Of a stretch of 64,000 nt of DNA, positions 9,141 through 17,446 are shown piece by piece (position 1 is the stretch's first letter; each line of letters opens with the position of its first letter). A program made the translations under genes and the position numbers. Below the pieces are notes generated by a model. That model ran no database searches. It was not told the DNA's origin and saw only the letters and a program-made list of their open reading frames with translations. The stretch lies in assembly GCF_900089605.1 (NCBI RefSeq), contig NZ_LT594324.1, positions 3,534,001 to 3,598,000 of the forward strand, read 5' to 3'. This stretch comes from Micromonospora narathiwatensis. Its GTDB lineage: Bacteria; Actinomycetota; Actinomycetes; Mycobacteriales; Micromonosporaceae.

Positions 9141-10052
9141 TCAGCCGGCGGGGTTGAGTTCGGAGCTGGTCACGGCGCCGCCCTCGACGCCCCACTTCTC
9201 CAGCGCCGCCTTGTAGGTGCCGTCGGCGATGACCGCCTGCACGGCCTCCTTGAGCACCTCGGCGAACGCCTGCTGGTCCTTCTTCACCGCGTAGCCGTAC
9301 GGGGCCGACTCGTAGATGTCGCCGAGCAGCTCCAGCTGGCCGCCGCTCTGCTTCACCGCGTACGCGCCGACCGGCGAGTCGGCCAGCATGGCGTCGTCCT
9401 TGCCGCTGACCACGGCGGCGGTCGCGTCGCTCTGCGCCTGGTACTGGTCGATCGTGATGGCCGGCTTGCCGGCGTCGGTGCACTTCTTCGACCGGGCGGT
9501 GATGTCGTCGACCTGCACGGTGCCGGTCTGCACGGCGATCTTCTTGCCGCAGGCGTTCTCGTTGTCGACGCCGCCCGGGTTGCCCTTCTTCGTCGCCCAC
9601 TGGGTGCCGGCGGAGAAGTAGCTGACCATGTTGACGCTCTTCAGCCGCTCGGCGTTGATCGTGAACGACGAGACACCGACCTCGTACTTGCCGGAGTCGA
9701 CACCGGGCAGGATCGCGTCGAACGGCGCCGACTCGTACTCGGCCTTGAGGCCGAGCTTCTGGGCGACCGCGTTGAACAGCTCGACGTCGAAGCCGATGAC
9801 CGTACTGCCGTCGTTGTCGAGGAACTCCGCCGGCGCGTACGTCGAGTCGGTGCCCACCTTGATCACACCGTCGGCCTTGATGGCGTCCGGCACCTTCGCG
9901 GCCAGGTCAGCGTCGGCGGACGCCGTCACCGACGGGCCCCCGCCGGGCGTGCCGGCATTCTCCTTCTCGCCACAGGCGGCGAGAGAGAGCAACAGGACGG
10001 CCGCACCGGCGACGCCCATCGCCGCCCGCCGACCACCATTGAGGTTGCGCAT
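9141..10052 (-). CDS. Amino acid ABC transporter substrate-binding lipoprotein
   Basis: Family 3 solute-binding protein that captures an amino acid outside the membrane. The 303-aa product has a lipoprotein signal (basic start, hydrophobic stretch, LSLAAC lipobox with Cys at about residue 27), then the two-lobe SBP_bac_3 fold: IKVGTDSTYAPAEFLDNDG, GFDVELFNAVAQKLG and, in lobe 2, KKIAVQTGTVQVDDI. ATG at 10052 is preceded by AAGGAG 8 bases upstream. Only 29 bases separate it from the end of livF, with no hairpin, so it is probably co-transcribed with the branched-chain importer. It lies directly before its permease and ATPase. Confidence 0.93.
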   Translation of the reverse strand: MRNLNGGRRAAMGVAGAAVLLLSLAACGEKENAGTPGGGPSVTASADADLAAKVPDAIKADGVIKVGTDSTYAPAEFLDNDGSTVIGFDVELFNAVAQKLGLKAEYESAPFDAILPGVDSGKYEVGVSSFTINAERLKSVNMVSYFSAGTQWATKKGNPGGVDNENACGKKIAVQTGTVQVDDITARSKKCTDAGKPAITIDQYQAQSDATAAVVSGKDDAMLADSPVGAYAVKQSGGQLELLGDIYESAPYGYAVKKDQQAFAEVLKEAVQAVIADGTYKAALEKWGVEGGAVTSSELNPAG

Positions 10053-10081
10053 GGTTGAAACTCCTTCGAGGGGATCGTCGG

Positions 10082-10792
10082 TCAGGCCACGCCGAGGTAG
10101 GCCTCTTTGACCGACGGGTCGTGCAGCAGCTCGGCGCCGGTGCCGCTCTTGACGATCCGTCCGGTCTCCAGAACGTACGCCCGGTGCGCCCGAGCCAGCG
10201 CCTGCTGCGCGTTCTGCTCCACCAGCAGGATCGTGGTGCCCTGTTCGTTGATCTCCGTGATGATGCTGAAGATCTGCTGGATCAGCATCGGCGCCAGGCC
10301 CATCGACGGCTCGTCGAGCAGCAGCAGCTTCGGCCGGCTCATCAGCGCCCGCCCGACGGCCAGCATCTGCTGCTCGCCGCCGGAGAGGGTGCCTCCTTGC
10401 TGCTTACGCCGCTCCGCCAACCGGGGGAAGAGCTCCATCACCCGGTTCAGGTCCTGCGCGATGCCCGCCCGGTCCCGCCGGGTGTACGCCCCCATGTCGA
10501 GGTTCTCCAGCACCGTCATGCCCGGAAAGATGCCACGCCCCTCCGGGGCCTGGCACAGCCCGCGCCGCACCCGCAGGTCCGCCCGGAGCTTGGTGATGTC
10601 CTCACCCTCGAACCGGATCCGCCCGGAGGCCACCGGCCGGATCCCGGAGATCGCCCGCATGGTGGTCGACTTACCGGCCCCGTTGGCGCCGATCAGGGCG
10701 ACGATCTCGCCCTCGTTCACGGTGAGGCTGATGCCGTGCAGCGCCTGGATCCGCCCGTACAGCAGGCTCACATCGTCGATCTCAAGCAGCAT
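10082..10792 (-). CDS. livF: Branched-chain amino acid ABC transporter, ATP-binding protein LivF
   Basis: One of the two ATPases of a HAAT-family importer (Leu/Ile/Val or related). The 236-aa protein has Walker A LIGANGAGKSTTMRAISG, the LivF-typical CQAPEGRGIFPGMTVLENLDMG, signature LSGGEQQMLAVGRALM and Walker B LLLLDEPSMGLAP. The start overlaps the end of livG by 11 bases. Length is usual for the family. Second-last cistron of the branched-chain part; the polar amino acid binding-protein gene follows after 29 bases. Confidence 0.95.
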   Translation of the reverse strand: MLLEIDDVSLLYGRIQALHGISLTVNEGEIVALIGANGAGKSTTMRAISGIRPVASGRIRFEGEDITKLRADLRVRRGLCQAPEGRGIFPGMTVLENLDMGAYTRRDRAGIAQDLNRVMELFPRLAERRKQQGGTLSGGEQQMLAVGRALMSRPKLLLLDEPSMGLAPMLIQQIFSIITEINEQGTTILLVEQNAQQALARAHRAYVLETGRIVKSGTGAELLHDPSVKEAYLGVA

Positions 10793-11627
10793 CGTCCGGC
10801 ACCCCCAGGTACGCCGCGATCACCTTCGGGTTCTCCCGCACCTCGGCGGGCAGCCCCTCGGCGATCTTCTTCCCGAACTCCAGCACCACGATCCGGTCGG
10901 TCACCCCCATCACCAGGCGCATGTCGTGCTCGATGAGCAGCACGGTCACGCCGGTGTCGCGGATCTGCCGGATGAGCTGGAGCAGCTCCTCCTTCTCCGC
11001 CGGGTTGAAGCCGGCCGCCGGCTCGTCCAGGCACAGCAGCACCGGGTCGGTGGCCAGCGCCCGGGCGATCTCCAGCCGCCGCTGCTCGCCGTAGGAGAGG
11101 TTGCGGGCGAACTCGTGCATCCGCTTGCGGATGCCGACGAACTCCAGCAGGCGCTCGGCCTTCTCCCGGCCCTCGCGCTCCTCCCGCCAGTGCCGGGGCA
11201 GCCGCAACAGCGCCGAGACGACGCTGGTCTTGTGGTGCGCGTCCGCGCCGACCTGGACGTTCTCCAGCGCGGTCATCTCGGGGAAGAGGCGGATGTTCTG
11301 GAACGTCCGCGCCATGCCCATCTGCGTGATGACGTGACGCTTCCGCCCGCTGATCTTCTCGCCGCGGAACCGGATCGCCCCCTCGGTGGGCTGGTAGATA
11401 CCGGTCATCGCGTTGAAGCAGGTGGTCTTGCCGGCGCCGTTCGGACCGATGAGACCGAGGATCTCGCCCTTGTAGAGGGTGAAGTCCACCTGGTTCAGGG
11501 CGACCACACCGCCGAAGCGCAGCGTGACGTTGTCGACCTCCAGCAGCGGCTCCCGGGCGGGCACCGTCTCCACCGCCGGTGCGGCGGCCTGCGCCGGAAC
11601 AGCCGGCGTCTGCTCGGTGTCACTCAC
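10782..11627 (-). CDS. livG: Branched-chain amino acid ABC transporter, ATP-binding protein LivG
   Basis: Partner ATPase to LivF. The 281-aa protein has an N-terminal Ala/Pro-rich extension (about 1-27), Walker A LIGPNGAGKTTCFNAMTG, the LivG-typical QMGMARTFQNIRLFPEMTALEN, signature LSYGEQRRLEIARALA (Tyr in place of the second Gly, normal in LivG), Walker B LLCLDEPAAGFNP, and LLIEHDMRLVMGVTDRIVVL. Its start overlaps the livM stop by 8 bases and its end overlaps livF. Confidence 0.95.
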   Translation of the reverse strand: MSDTEQTPAVPAQAAAPAVETVPAREPLLEVDNVTLRFGGVVALNQVDFTLYKGEILGLIGPNGAGKTTCFNAMTGIYQPTEGAIRFRGEKISGRKRHVITQMGMARTFQNIRLFPEMTALENVQVGADAHHKTSVVSALLRLPRHWREEREGREKAERLLEFVGIRKRMHEFARNLSYGEQRRLEIARALATDPVLLCLDEPAAGFNPAEKEELLQLIRQIRDTGVTVLLIEHDMRLVMGVTDRIVVLEFGKKIAEGLPAEVRENPKVIAAYLGVPDDAA

Positions 11628-12765
11628 CGACGATCACCTCCTTGCGGCGATCCTTGAACTCCGCCGCCCGTCGTCGGTTCGGGATGAGGCCCTGCGGCCG
11701 GAAGATCATCATCACCACGAGCACCAGACCGAAGAAGAGGAACCGGTACTCGTAGAGCTCCAGGCCGAACAGCTCGATGCCGCGGAACCGCTCGATCATG
11801 TACGCCACCAGGCCACCGCCGACGATGGCGCCGACGATGTTGCCGGATCCGCCGAAGATGACCGCGGCCAGAATAATGATCGAGTTCAGCAGTTCGAAGT
11901 TCTGCGAGTTGACGAAGTTCTGCTTGCCCGCGAAGAGCGCGCCGGCCAGACCGGCGATCGCCGCGCCCGACGCGAACGCCCAGAGCTTGAACTTGAACGT
12001 CGGCACGCCCATGAGCTGGGCGGCGTCCTCGTCCTCCCGAATGGAGATCCACGCGCGGCCCACCCGGCTGTGGGTCAGGTTCCGCACCCCGATCACCACC
12101 AGGATGATCAGCGTGAGCACCAGCCAGTAGTACGGCCGGGCGTCGAGAATGCCGAACACCGGCTTGCCGTCGGCGTACTTGCCCGGCGGGTGCGGGATCT
12201 GGTTGAAGCCCCGCTGTCCCTTGAGGAACGGAAGGCTGACCGCCGAGATCCGGATCATCTCGGCGAAGCCGAGCGTCACCAGCGCCAGGTAGTCGCCACG
12301 CAGCCGCAACGTCGGCGTGCCCAGCATGACGCCGGAGACCATGGTCAGCGCGATCGCCACCGGCACCACCAGCAGCCACGGCCAGAGCGTCTTGATGTCG
12401 CTGCTCGGCGAGGTCAGCACCGCCACCGTGTACGCGCCGACGGCGAAGAAGCCGAAGTAGCCGAGGTCCAGCAGGCCGGCGAAGCCGACCACGATGTTCA
12501 GCCCGACGGCCATCAGCACGTAGATCGAGACGGTGAACATCACCTGGGTGAAGTTCGAGCCGGTGGTCGGGATCGGCCCGAGGTACTGGTAGAACTCCTT
12601 GTTCGGCAGCGCGTAGAAGAACACGATGACCGCGGCCAGCAGCGCCCAGCGCACCCAGCGCGGCGCGCCGTGCCACCGCTCCCCGACCGCCGCGCGTGCG
12701 TGGCGCAGCCGGTCCATCGCCGTATCCCGTTGCTCGGGGCTCGGCGGATTAACGGTCGTCGTCAT
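11620..12765 (-). CDS. livM: Branched-chain amino acid ABC transporter permease LivM
   Basis: Membrane component of the branched-chain importer. The 381-aa protein has a hydrophilic N-terminus of about 38 residues, then about 9-10 membrane segments, and the LivM motif GRAWISIREDEDAAQLMGV in the cytoplasmic loop that contacts the ATPases. YLALVTLGFAEMIRI is also family-typical. Start: ATG at 12765 (MTTTVNPPSPEQ), which overlaps the livH stop as ATGA; a longer open frame upstream reads a low-complexity segment and is not used. Confidence 0.94.
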   Translation of the reverse strand: MTTTVNPPSPEQRDTAMDRLRHARAAVGERWHGAPRWVRWALLAAVIVFFYALPNKEFYQYLGPIPTTGSNFTQVMFTVSIYVLMAVGLNIVVGFAGLLDLGYFGFFAVGAYTVAVLTSPSSDIKTLWPWLLVVPVAIALTMVSGVMLGTPTLRLRGDYLALVTLGFAEMIRISAVSLPFLKGQRGFNQIPHPPGKYADGKPVFGILDARPYYWLVLTLIILVVIGVRNLTHSRVGRAWISIREDEDAAQLMGVPTFKFKLWAFASGAAIAGLAGALFAGKQNFVNSQNFELLNSIIILAAVIFGGSGNIVGAIVGGGLVAYMIERFRGIELFGLELYEYRFLFFGLVLVVMMIFRPQGLIPNRRRAAEFKDRRKEVIVGE

Positions 12766-13712
12766 GCCCGTGCCCTCCCCAGCGACTCGCCCAGCAGACC
12801 GGTCGGCCGGAACATCAGCAGCACCACCAGCACGGCGAACGCCGCGAAGTCCTTCCACTGGGTGCCGAACAGGCCCGACGCGTAGTTCTCCACCAGGCCC
12901 AGCATCAGACCGCCGACCAGAGCACCGCGCAGGTTGCCGATGCCGCCGAGCACCGCGGCGGTGAACGCCTTGAGGCCCAGCAGGAAGCCGACGCTGTAGG
13001 TCAGCGTGCCGATCCTCACGTCGTAGAGCAGGCCGGCCACACCGGCCATCGCCCCGCCGGCGATGAAGACCATCATGATGATGCGGTCCTTGTTCACGCC
13101 CATCAGCGCGGCGGTGTTGGCGTCCTGGGCCACCGCCCGGATGCCACGGCCGACGCGGCTGCGGTTGATGAACAGGTCCAGCGCGAACATCATCCCCAGC
13201 GCGGCGCCGACGGTGAGCAGCTGCACCGAGTCGATCGGCACACCGGCGATCGTGAACAACGGCTCGGTGCTGACCAGCCCGGGCGCGCCCTGCGGGCGCC
13301 GGCGGGTGTAGACGCCGAACGCCTCCGAGATCGCGATCGAGGCGCCGATCGCCGTGATGAGGAAGGCCAGCGGCGGAGCGTTCCGCTTACGCAGCGGCCG
13401 GTACGCCACCCGCTCGATCACGGTCGCGGTGCCCGCCGAGGCGATGGCCGCGGCAATCACCGCCACGAGCAGGTAGAACATGATCGACCCGAGCCCGCTG
13501 ACCTGCGAGTTCTGGTCGAGGCCGAATCCGTTCCAGGTCCACAGCGCGGCGAACGCACCGGCGATGAAGACCTCGGAGTGGGCGAAGTTGATGAGTCTCA
13601 GCACGCCGTAGACCAGCGTGTAGCCGAGCGCGACCAGGGCGTAGATGGCGCCCTGTGTCAGGCCGGTCGTGGTGAGTTCCCCGAAATTGGAGAACAGTCC
13701 GTCGAAGTTCAA
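12762..13712 (-). CDS. livH: Branched-chain amino acid ABC transporter permease LivH
   Basis: Second membrane component of the importer. The 316-aa protein has about 8 membrane segments; the N-terminal TTTGLTQGAIYALVALGYTL and LRLINFAHSEVFIAGAFAAL are classic LivH motifs, and GRGIRAVAQDANTAALMGVN is the ATPase-contact loop. It is separated from livK by 105 bases containing a classic hairpin-plus-U-run terminator, so it is expected to be expressed less than the binding protein. Its stop overlaps the livM start. Confidence 0.94.
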   Translation of the reverse strand: MNFDGLFSNFGELTTTGLTQGAIYALVALGYTLVYGVLRLINFAHSEVFIAGAFAALWTWNGFGLDQNSQVSGLGSIMFYLLVAVIAAAIASAGTATVIERVAYRPLRKRNAPPLAFLITAIGASIAISEAFGVYTRRRPQGAPGLVSTEPLFTIAGVPIDSVQLLTVGAALGMMFALDLFINRSRVGRGIRAVAQDANTAALMGVNKDRIIMMVFIAGGAMAGVAGLLYDVRIGTLTYSVGFLLGLKAFTAAVLGGIGNLRGALVGGLMLGLVENYASGLFGTQWKDFAAFAVLVVLLMFRPTGLLGESLGRARA

Positions 13713-13741
13713 GGGCGGGACGCTCCATCAGGTCTGGCGAG

Positions 13742-13780
13742 AAAAAGGGGTGCGGCCGGGAGCGAGCTCCCGGCCGCACC
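13742..13780 (-). terminator. Intrinsic terminator/attenuator between livK and livH
   Basis: A 15-bp perfect stem (13749-13763 with 13766-13780) is followed on the minus strand by CCCC and five U residues. This is the only textbook Rho-independent terminator I noticed in the window. Its position inside the operon implies partial termination after livK. Confidence 0.85.
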
Positions 13781-13817
13781 CGCGATCACGACGCAATCGC
13801 TGTAGCAGCGACCGGCG

Positions 13818-14978
13818 TCAGGACTTCGGAATCTCCTGGTCCGGAACGACCTGGCCACCCTGGACCTTGAAGGCCCAGACCTTCACCTGCGCCGGGTCCA
13901 GCTCGCCACCCTCGACGAACTTGTAGGTGGCCGCCACGCCCTCGCCGCTGTAGTTCTTCACGAACTCCAGCAGGGAGGCGCGGTCGGTCTTGCCCGCCTT
14001 GATGCCGGCCAGCAGGATGTTCGCCGCGTCGTACGCGGTGTCGCTGTAGGTGCCCGGCTCGGCGCCGGTGAGCTTCTTGTACTCCTCCTTGAACGTGCCG
14101 CGGGCCTCGGCGGCCGGCTGGCACGGGCAGGTGAGGATGGTGCCCTCGGCCGCCGCCGCACCGGCGGAGTCGATGTACGCCTGGTCGTTGACGCCGTCAC
14201 CGGCGACCAGCGGAGCGGTGACCCCGGCAGCGGTGAGCTGCTTACGGATCAGGCCGGCCTCCTGGTAGTAGCCGCCGTAGAAGACCGCCCCGACGTTCGC
14301 GGCCTTGACCTTGGTGACCACACCGGAGAAGTCGACCTGCTTGCCGTCGCCCTGGACCTTGTCCGAGCCGGCCACCGCGGAGCCGAGCACCTTCTTGACC
14401 TCGTCGGCCAGGCCCGCGCCGTACGCCGACTGGTCGTCGATGACGTAGACCTTCTCGGCCTTCATCACGTTCTTGATGTAGTTACCGGCCGCGGGGCCCT
14501 GGCTGAAGTCGTTGCCGACCGCCCGGAAGAAGGTCTTCCAACCCTGCTGGCTCAGGCTGGGCCGGGTCGCCGACGCGGTGATGTGCACCAGGCCCGCCTC
14601 GTTGAACAGCGGGTCCGCGGCCTCCGACTCACCCGAGTACGCCGGGCCGACGAGGCCGAGGATCTTCTCGTCGTCGATGGCCTTCTGCGCGAGGCTCGGG
14701 GCCTGGTCCGGGCTGCCCTGCGAGTCGAGCGGAACCAGCTCGACCTTGCAGTCGGCGTTGTCCTTGTTGTACTGCTCAACGGCCAGCTTGACGCCGTTGT
14801 TCTCGTTGATGCCAAGTGCCGCCGAGCTACCGGTCAGCGCACCGAAGAATGCGATCTTCTTGCCACACTTGTCACCGCCGGACGCGGTGTCGTCGCCACC
14901 ACTGCTGCAGGCGGTGCCGCCGGCGACGAGCGCCAGCATGGCCACTCCGCCGATCACGCGAGCGAGCTTCTGCCTCAA
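13818..14978 (-). CDS. livK: Branched-chain amino acid ABC transporter substrate-binding lipoprotein
   Basis: Family 5/6 periplasmic-type binding protein (Leu/Ile/Val-binding fold), tethered outside the cell. The 386-aa protein begins MRQKLARVIGGVAMLALVAG with a lipobox ending GGTAC (Cys at about residue 24), then ligand-binding domain motifs KKIAFFGALTGSSAALG and ILGLVGPAYSGESEAADPLF. Start: TTG at 14978, chosen because GGAGGAGGG lies 8 bases before it; upstream ATG codons at 15002 and 15014 would put this ribosome site inside the gene and add an Arg-rich stretch before the signal peptide. First gene of the long transport operon. Confidence 0.92.
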   Translation of the reverse strand: MRQKLARVIGGVAMLALVAGGTACSSGGDDTASGGDKCGKKIAFFGALTGSSAALGINENNGVKLAVEQYNKDNADCKVELVPLDSQGSPDQAPSLAQKAIDDEKILGLVGPAYSGESEAADPLFNEAGLVHITASATRPSLSQQGWKTFFRAVGNDFSQGPAAGNYIKNVMKAEKVYVIDDQSAYGAGLADEVKKVLGSAVAGSDKVQGDGKQVDFSGVVTKVKAANVGAVFYGGYYQEAGLIRKQLTAAGVTAPLVAGDGVNDQAYIDSAGAAAAEGTILTCPCQPAAEARGTFKEEYKKLTGAEPGTYSDTAYDAANILLAGIKAGKTDRASLLEFVKNYSGEGVAATYKFVEGGELDPAQVKVWAFKVQGGQVVPDQEIPKS

Positions 14979-15014
14979 GGCCCGAACCCTCCTCCGTCGC
15001 ATGGTCCGAACCAC

Positions 15015-15241
15015 CCGCTGCCAATTGGCCCTTGCGGAGGGGGCGGACGAACCAGACCGTCGTCGCCGGTCTGGGCCGGGACGTTATCCCACCTCGGAGC
15101 TGTGGCGTAAGTCCCACGGGAGCGGGTTGACCGAACCGTTACACGCGGTGGCCGATTGGAAACGATCGCTGTAAGAACGATCGATCAGGAGCAAGCCGTC
15201 CGGTTTTCCCGACCGGTAACGGGCAGACCGCCATCCGCCCC
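15015..15241. promoter_or_regulatory. livK upstream region
   Basis: A 227-bp stretch without a credible gene, between the livK leader and the end of the lipoprotein gene. It contains a 15-bp direct repeat of AACGATCG (15161-15168 and 15176-15183), which could be a binding site for a regulator or simply chance. I could not identify a confident -10/-35 pair for livK. Confidence 0.3.
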
Positions 15242-16582
15242 CTACCGATCGACGACCGGCAACCTCGCCCACCAGGCACGGGAGACCCGACCGTCATCCG
15301 CCGCCAACCACAGTCGATCTCCGTCGGCCGCCACCACCAGCGCGGTGTCCCCACCCCCCGCCACCGATACCGGCACCGTCACGGGCCGCCACGACGCCCC
15401 GCCATCCACCGAGACCCACACCCGCCGGCCGGCGCCGTCACCGACCACCGCCACCAGGGCCCGCCCCGCCACCGCCAGGCCGGAAACCGACGACACCCCC
15501 GGACCCGCCGACCCGAACCCGCCGACCCGACGCCAGCCGTCCACGCCCGCCGACCCGTCCACGCCCGCCGACCCGTCGTCCAGGCCCCTCGACCCGTCCA
15601 CGCCCGTCGATCCGCCCGCCGGACCCAGGTCGGCCGCCCGGGCCGGGGTCGCCGCGGCCGGCTCCCCCGAAACCAGATCTCCCGAAACCGGAACCGGATC
15701 TCCCGAAACCGGCCGCCACGCCGCGAAACCGTCGCGCACCGGGCCGACCACCACCGGCGCGCCGTCGAGCAGCACCACCCGATCCGCCCGCCCACCGCCG
15801 TCCGGCGCCGGCAACGCCGCCCGCCGCCACGACCGCCCCTCCGCCGAGCGCCACACCAGCGGGGCCAACGCCGCACCGCCGGCCGGCAGCACCGACCCCA
15901 CCACCAGCCAACCCGACCCCAACGCCACCGCGTCATACGCCGCCGTGCGCCCCCGGGCGTCGCCGGTCAGCTCCGGCACCCCCTCGCGCAGCGTGAACCC
16001 GGACGCGTCCAACGACGTCCACACCGCGGCGCCGTCAACCCGCGCGCCCGCGATCAGCCAGCCACCCGACCCCGCCGCCAGCCGCGCCACGCTCACCGCC
16101 CGCGGACCGCCGAACAGCTCGAACGCCGCCGGCACCTCCCGCAGCACCCCGTCCGGCCGCAGCACCCAGCTACCCGTACGCGGATTGCCGTGCACCCCGC
16201 CGACCTGCGCCCCGAGCGCCGCCAACCGGCCGTCCCGGCACGCCGCCGCGTACAGCACGTGCTGCGCGCCGTAGAAGGTCTCCGCCCGCACCGGCACCGC
16301 CGACCAGGACATCCCGTCCGCGCTCGCCCACGCCGCCGGCCGCGTCTCGCCCGCCGCGTCGGCCACCGCACCGACCGCGACCCAGCGCCCCGCGCAGGCC
16401 ACCGCGTCGCGCAACACCAGCCGCCCCGGCGCGCCCGGCGGCGTCGGCAGGTCCGCCACGTGCCAGTCGGGCCGCACCGGCTCCGCGACGGCCTCGGAAT
16501 GCCCCACCGACCGGCAGCCGGCCAGCAGCACGGCACACCCGACCAGCACGCCGAGCGCCATCCGCGGCCACCGAGGAAGCAC
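15242..16582 (-). CDS. Predicted lipoprotein, beta-propeller-like (BNR-type repeats)
   Basis: A 446-aa exported protein of unknown function. N-terminus: short basic start, hydrophobic stretch MALGVLVGCAVLLAGC with a lipobox (Cys at about residue 23). The body has recurring W-x-S-x-D-G-x-S/G-W units (WASADGMSWSAVPV, WRSAEGRSWRRAALP, WVSVDGGASWRPVTV), the signature of BNR/sialidase-like propeller blades; no catalytic residues can be assigned. Residues about 310-355 are a Gly/Asp/Val/Ser repeat (see the repeat entry). Start: GTG at 16582, because TACGAT lies 7 bases upstream (leaderless). It lies 61 bases downstream of pdtaR. Confidence 0.75.
   Translation of the reverse strand: MLPRWPRMALGVLVGCAVLLAGCRSVGHSEAVAEPVRPDWHVADLPTPPGAPGRLVLRDAVACAGRWVAVGAVADAAGETRPAAWASADGMSWSAVPVRAETFYGAQHVLYAAACRDGRLAALGAQVGGVHGNPRTGSWVLRPDGVLREVPAAFELFGGPRAVSVARLAAGSGGWLIAGARVDGAAVWTSLDASGFTLREGVPELTGDARGRTAAYDAVALGSGWLVVGSVLPAGGAALAPLVWRSAEGRSWRRAALPAPDGGGRADRVVLLDGAPVVVGPVRDGFAAWRPVSGDPVPVSGDLVSGEPAAATPARAADLGPAGGSTGVDGSRGLDDGSAGVDGSAGVDGWRRVGGFGSAGPGVSSVSGLAVAGRALVAVVGDGAGRRVWVSVDGGASWRPVTVPVSVAGGGDTALVVAADGDRLWLAADDGRVSRAWWARLPVVDR
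15536..15612 (-). repeat. Short tandem repeat in the lipoprotein gene
   Basis: Four head-to-tail units of 18-21 bp (plus-strand core CGTCCACGCCCGCCGACC), coding for variants of Gly-Ser-Ala-Gly-Val-Asp. The repeat stays in frame and sits between two propeller-like units, so copy number could vary between strains without breaking the gene. Confidence 0.7.
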
Positions 16583-16643
16583 GCATCCGATCGTATCGAT
16601 CAGAAGGGCCGCCGGGCAGCCCACGCGGGCGAACCCGGAGTCG

Positions 16644-17264
16644 TCAGGCGGTCGGCTGCGCCACCTCGCCGCCGGCGGTCTCCGCGAGGATCCGCTCGGC
16701 GACCTCCTTCATGGTCATCCGGTGATCCATCGCCGTACGCTGGATCCACTTGAACGCCTGCGGCTCGGTCATCCCGTACGTGGTCATCAGCGCGCCCTTG
16801 GCCCGCTCGACGGTCTTACGGATCTCCAACCGGTCGGTGAGACCGGCGACCTCCGCCTCCAGCGCGGCGATCTCCGAGTAGCGGGACAGCGCGATCTCCA
16901 CCGCCGGCACCAGGTCGCTCTTCTGGAACGGCTTGACCAGGTACGCCATCGCGCCGGCCGCCCGGGCCCGCTCCACCAGGTCGCGCTGGCTGAACGCGGT
17001 CAGGATGATCACCGGGGCGATCCGCGCGCCGGCGATCCGCTCGGCGGCGGCCAGCCCATCCATGATCGGCATCTTGATGTCGAGGATGACCAGGTCCGGC
17101 TTCAGCTCCTCGGCGAGCTTCACGGCGGTCTCGCCGTCACCCGCCTCGCCGACCACCTCGTAGCCCTCTTCGGCCAGCATCTCGGCCAGGTCCAGCCGGA
17201 TGAGCGCCTCGTCCTCGGCGATCAGTACCCGCCTGCGCTCGGCATCCGTCTGCGTCTCGGCCAC
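16644..17264 (-). CDS. pdtaR: ANTAR-domain response regulator
   Basis: Two-component response regulator whose output domain binds RNA and acts by antitermination. The 206-aa protein has a receiver domain (about 10-125) with acidic pocket EDE, phospho-acceptor Asp in LVILDIKMPIMDG, the switch Thr in ILTAFSQ and Lys in YLVKPFQ, then a coiled linker and the ANTAR domain (about 140-195: LEIRKTVERAKGALMTTYGM...AFKWIQRTAMDHRMTM). It matches mycobacterial Rv1626/PdtaR, which also lies near polA. No cognate kinase gene is adjacent. Start: GTG at 17264 (MAETQTDAERRR), with GGGAG 6 bases upstream. Confidence 0.92.
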   Translation of the reverse strand: MAETQTDAERRRVLIAEDEALIRLDLAEMLAEEGYEVVGEAGDGETAVKLAEELKPDLVILDIKMPIMDGLAAAERIAGARIAPVIILTAFSQRDLVERARAAGAMAYLVKPFQKSDLVPAVEIALSRYSEIAALEAEVAGLTDRLEIRKTVERAKGALMTTYGMTEPQAFKWIQRTAMDHRMTMKEVAERILAETAGGEVAQPTA

Positions 17265-17288
17265 GAGCCTCTCCCACCAGTTCGAGCT

Positions 17289-17311
17289 CGACACCCCCGT
17301 GCCGGGTGTCG
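17289..17311 (-). promoter_or_regulatory. Hairpin in the pdtaR leader
   Basis: Eight-bp stem CGACACCC/GGGTGTCG with a 7-base loop, 25 bases before the pdtaR start and downstream of a TAGGCT box on the minus strand (about 17326-17321). It could be a leader structure, even an autoregulatory target of this RNA-binding regulator, but that is speculative. Confidence 0.3.
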
Positions 17312-17356
17312 CCGCCCTTAGCCTAGTGGGTAACCTAATGGGGCCGAACTACAGAA

Positions 17357-17433
17357 GCCCCTGTAGCCCAACCGGCAGAGGCGCGATTCTCAAAAGATCG
17401 ACAGTGTGGGTTCGAATCCCACCGGGGGCACCA
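17357..17433 (+). tRNA. tRNA-Leu(CAA), atypical short variable loop
   Basis: A complete cloverleaf of 77 nt with encoded CCA. Acceptor stem 17357-17363 (GCCCCTG) pairs with 17423-17429 (CGGGGGC). The D arm has a 3-bp stem and the GGCAGA loop typical of Leu/Ser tRNAs. Anticodon stem CGATT/GATCG encloses loop CTCAAAA, giving anticodon CAA. The variable loop is only 5 nt (ACAGT) instead of the long class II arm expected for leucine. T arm GTGGG-TTCGAAT-CCCAC is standard. Identity is assigned from the anticodon; the short variable arm makes the amino acid less certain. It lies beside pdtaR. Confidence 0.85.
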
Positions 17434-17446
17434 AGATGTCATACGG

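Noticed and set aside
15242..16274. Pro/Thr/Ser-rich plus-strand frame over the propeller lipoprotein gene
   Set aside because: Mirror frame of a high-GC gene; no ribosome site or family signal, while the minus frame has a signal peptide and blades.
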